From Burkholderiales bacterium (GTDB lineage Bacteria > Pseudomonadota > Gammaproteobacteria > Burkholderiales > Burkholderiaceae_C), in the NCBI GenBank assembly GCA_016703325.1, contig JADJCH010000057.1, forward strand, positions 1 through 29,519: DNA of 29,519 bases, in the 5' to 3' direction. A program made the translations under genes and the position numbers. The notes under the pieces were generated by a model. It was not told the DNA's origin. It was given only the letters and a program-made list of their open reading frames with translations, and ran no database searches. Positions 29,368 through 29,519 of the stretch are shown piece by piece. The stretch's first letter is position 1. Every line of letters starts with the position of its first letter.

Positions 29368-29519
29368 CGCGAACTTCCGTGGTGCGGTGCCGGATTCTCG
29401 TCCCGAGCAGGTGGATGTGGCCTGGCGAGTTTATGCCTTCTCTTCCGAACTGGCCACGGCGGAGAAATGGCGTCCTGGTGAGCGGTTGGTATCTGGGTCC
29501 GTGCCGACCGCGGTGCAAC

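Overview
The window is high-GC DNA with proteobacterial gene style. TRAP transporters, IclR-controlled aromatic catabolism, MhpA/MhpB-type enzymes and C/G-rich intergenic palindromes together suggest a betaproteobacterium of the order Burkholderiales. This is an inference from gene content; no rRNA or tRNA is visible. The sequence has an accessory character, with an insertion sequence, several toxin-antitoxin (TA) loci, a repeat-bounded insertion and a catabolic cluster.

Layout. (1) 1-1620: an IS110-family element whose transposase is split by a 2-nt slip. (2) 1747-8035: five TA or TA-like loci packed around metabolic genes. They are an orphan MazE-type antitoxin, a DUF1778/GNAT pair, a HigBA-like pair with a frameshifted toxin, a RES protein whose N-terminus runs into a 145-bp block of pure G/C, and a complete RES/Xre pair with a tandem operator. 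Interspersed are a Tat-exported intradiol dioxygenase-like protein, an MhpD-type hydratase and an EamA-type exporter. (3) 8129-13970: about 5.8 kb bounded by a 71-bp exact direct repeat of the 3' end of a thioesterase gene. It holds a truncated AraC-regulator tail, a four-gene operon (Old Yellow Enzyme, two alpha/beta hydrolases, SCP2-like protein) and, divergently, a MarR regulator fused in frame to an MFS transporter. (4) 13900-27815: an aromatic/organic-acid catabolic cluster. It has a thioesterase, IclR regulator 1, an FAH-family hydrolase, a TRAP transporter (DctP, DctQ, DctM), an Asp/Glu-racemase-like protein, an MhpA-like flavin hydroxylase (frameshifted), an MhpB-like extradiol dioxygenase, an NTF2-like protein, a cupin, an HpcH/HpaI-type aldolase and MhpR-like IclR regulator 2. 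(5) 27905-29367: three small genes of unknown function.

How it may work together (inference). The TRAP system would import an aromatic or related carboxylate. The flavoprotein would hydroxylate it to a catechol, the MhpB-like enzyme would open the ring, and the FAH-family protein, hydratase and aldolase would break the product down. IclR1 probably binds AATCTCA-N5-TGAGATT-type sites found before the FAH gene, the thioesterase gene and, in weaker form, the hydroxylase gene. IclR2 may bind TTCCGT-N3-ACGGAA ahead of the aldolase operon.

The least ordinary items are the repeat-bounded insertion cutting an AraC gene, the MarR-MFS fusion with its 10-bp tandem operator array, the density of TA loci with clear operators, and the 145-bp A/T-free block. 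Three genes carry small indels and one more runs into the G/C block, so either gene decay or sequence errors affect this window.
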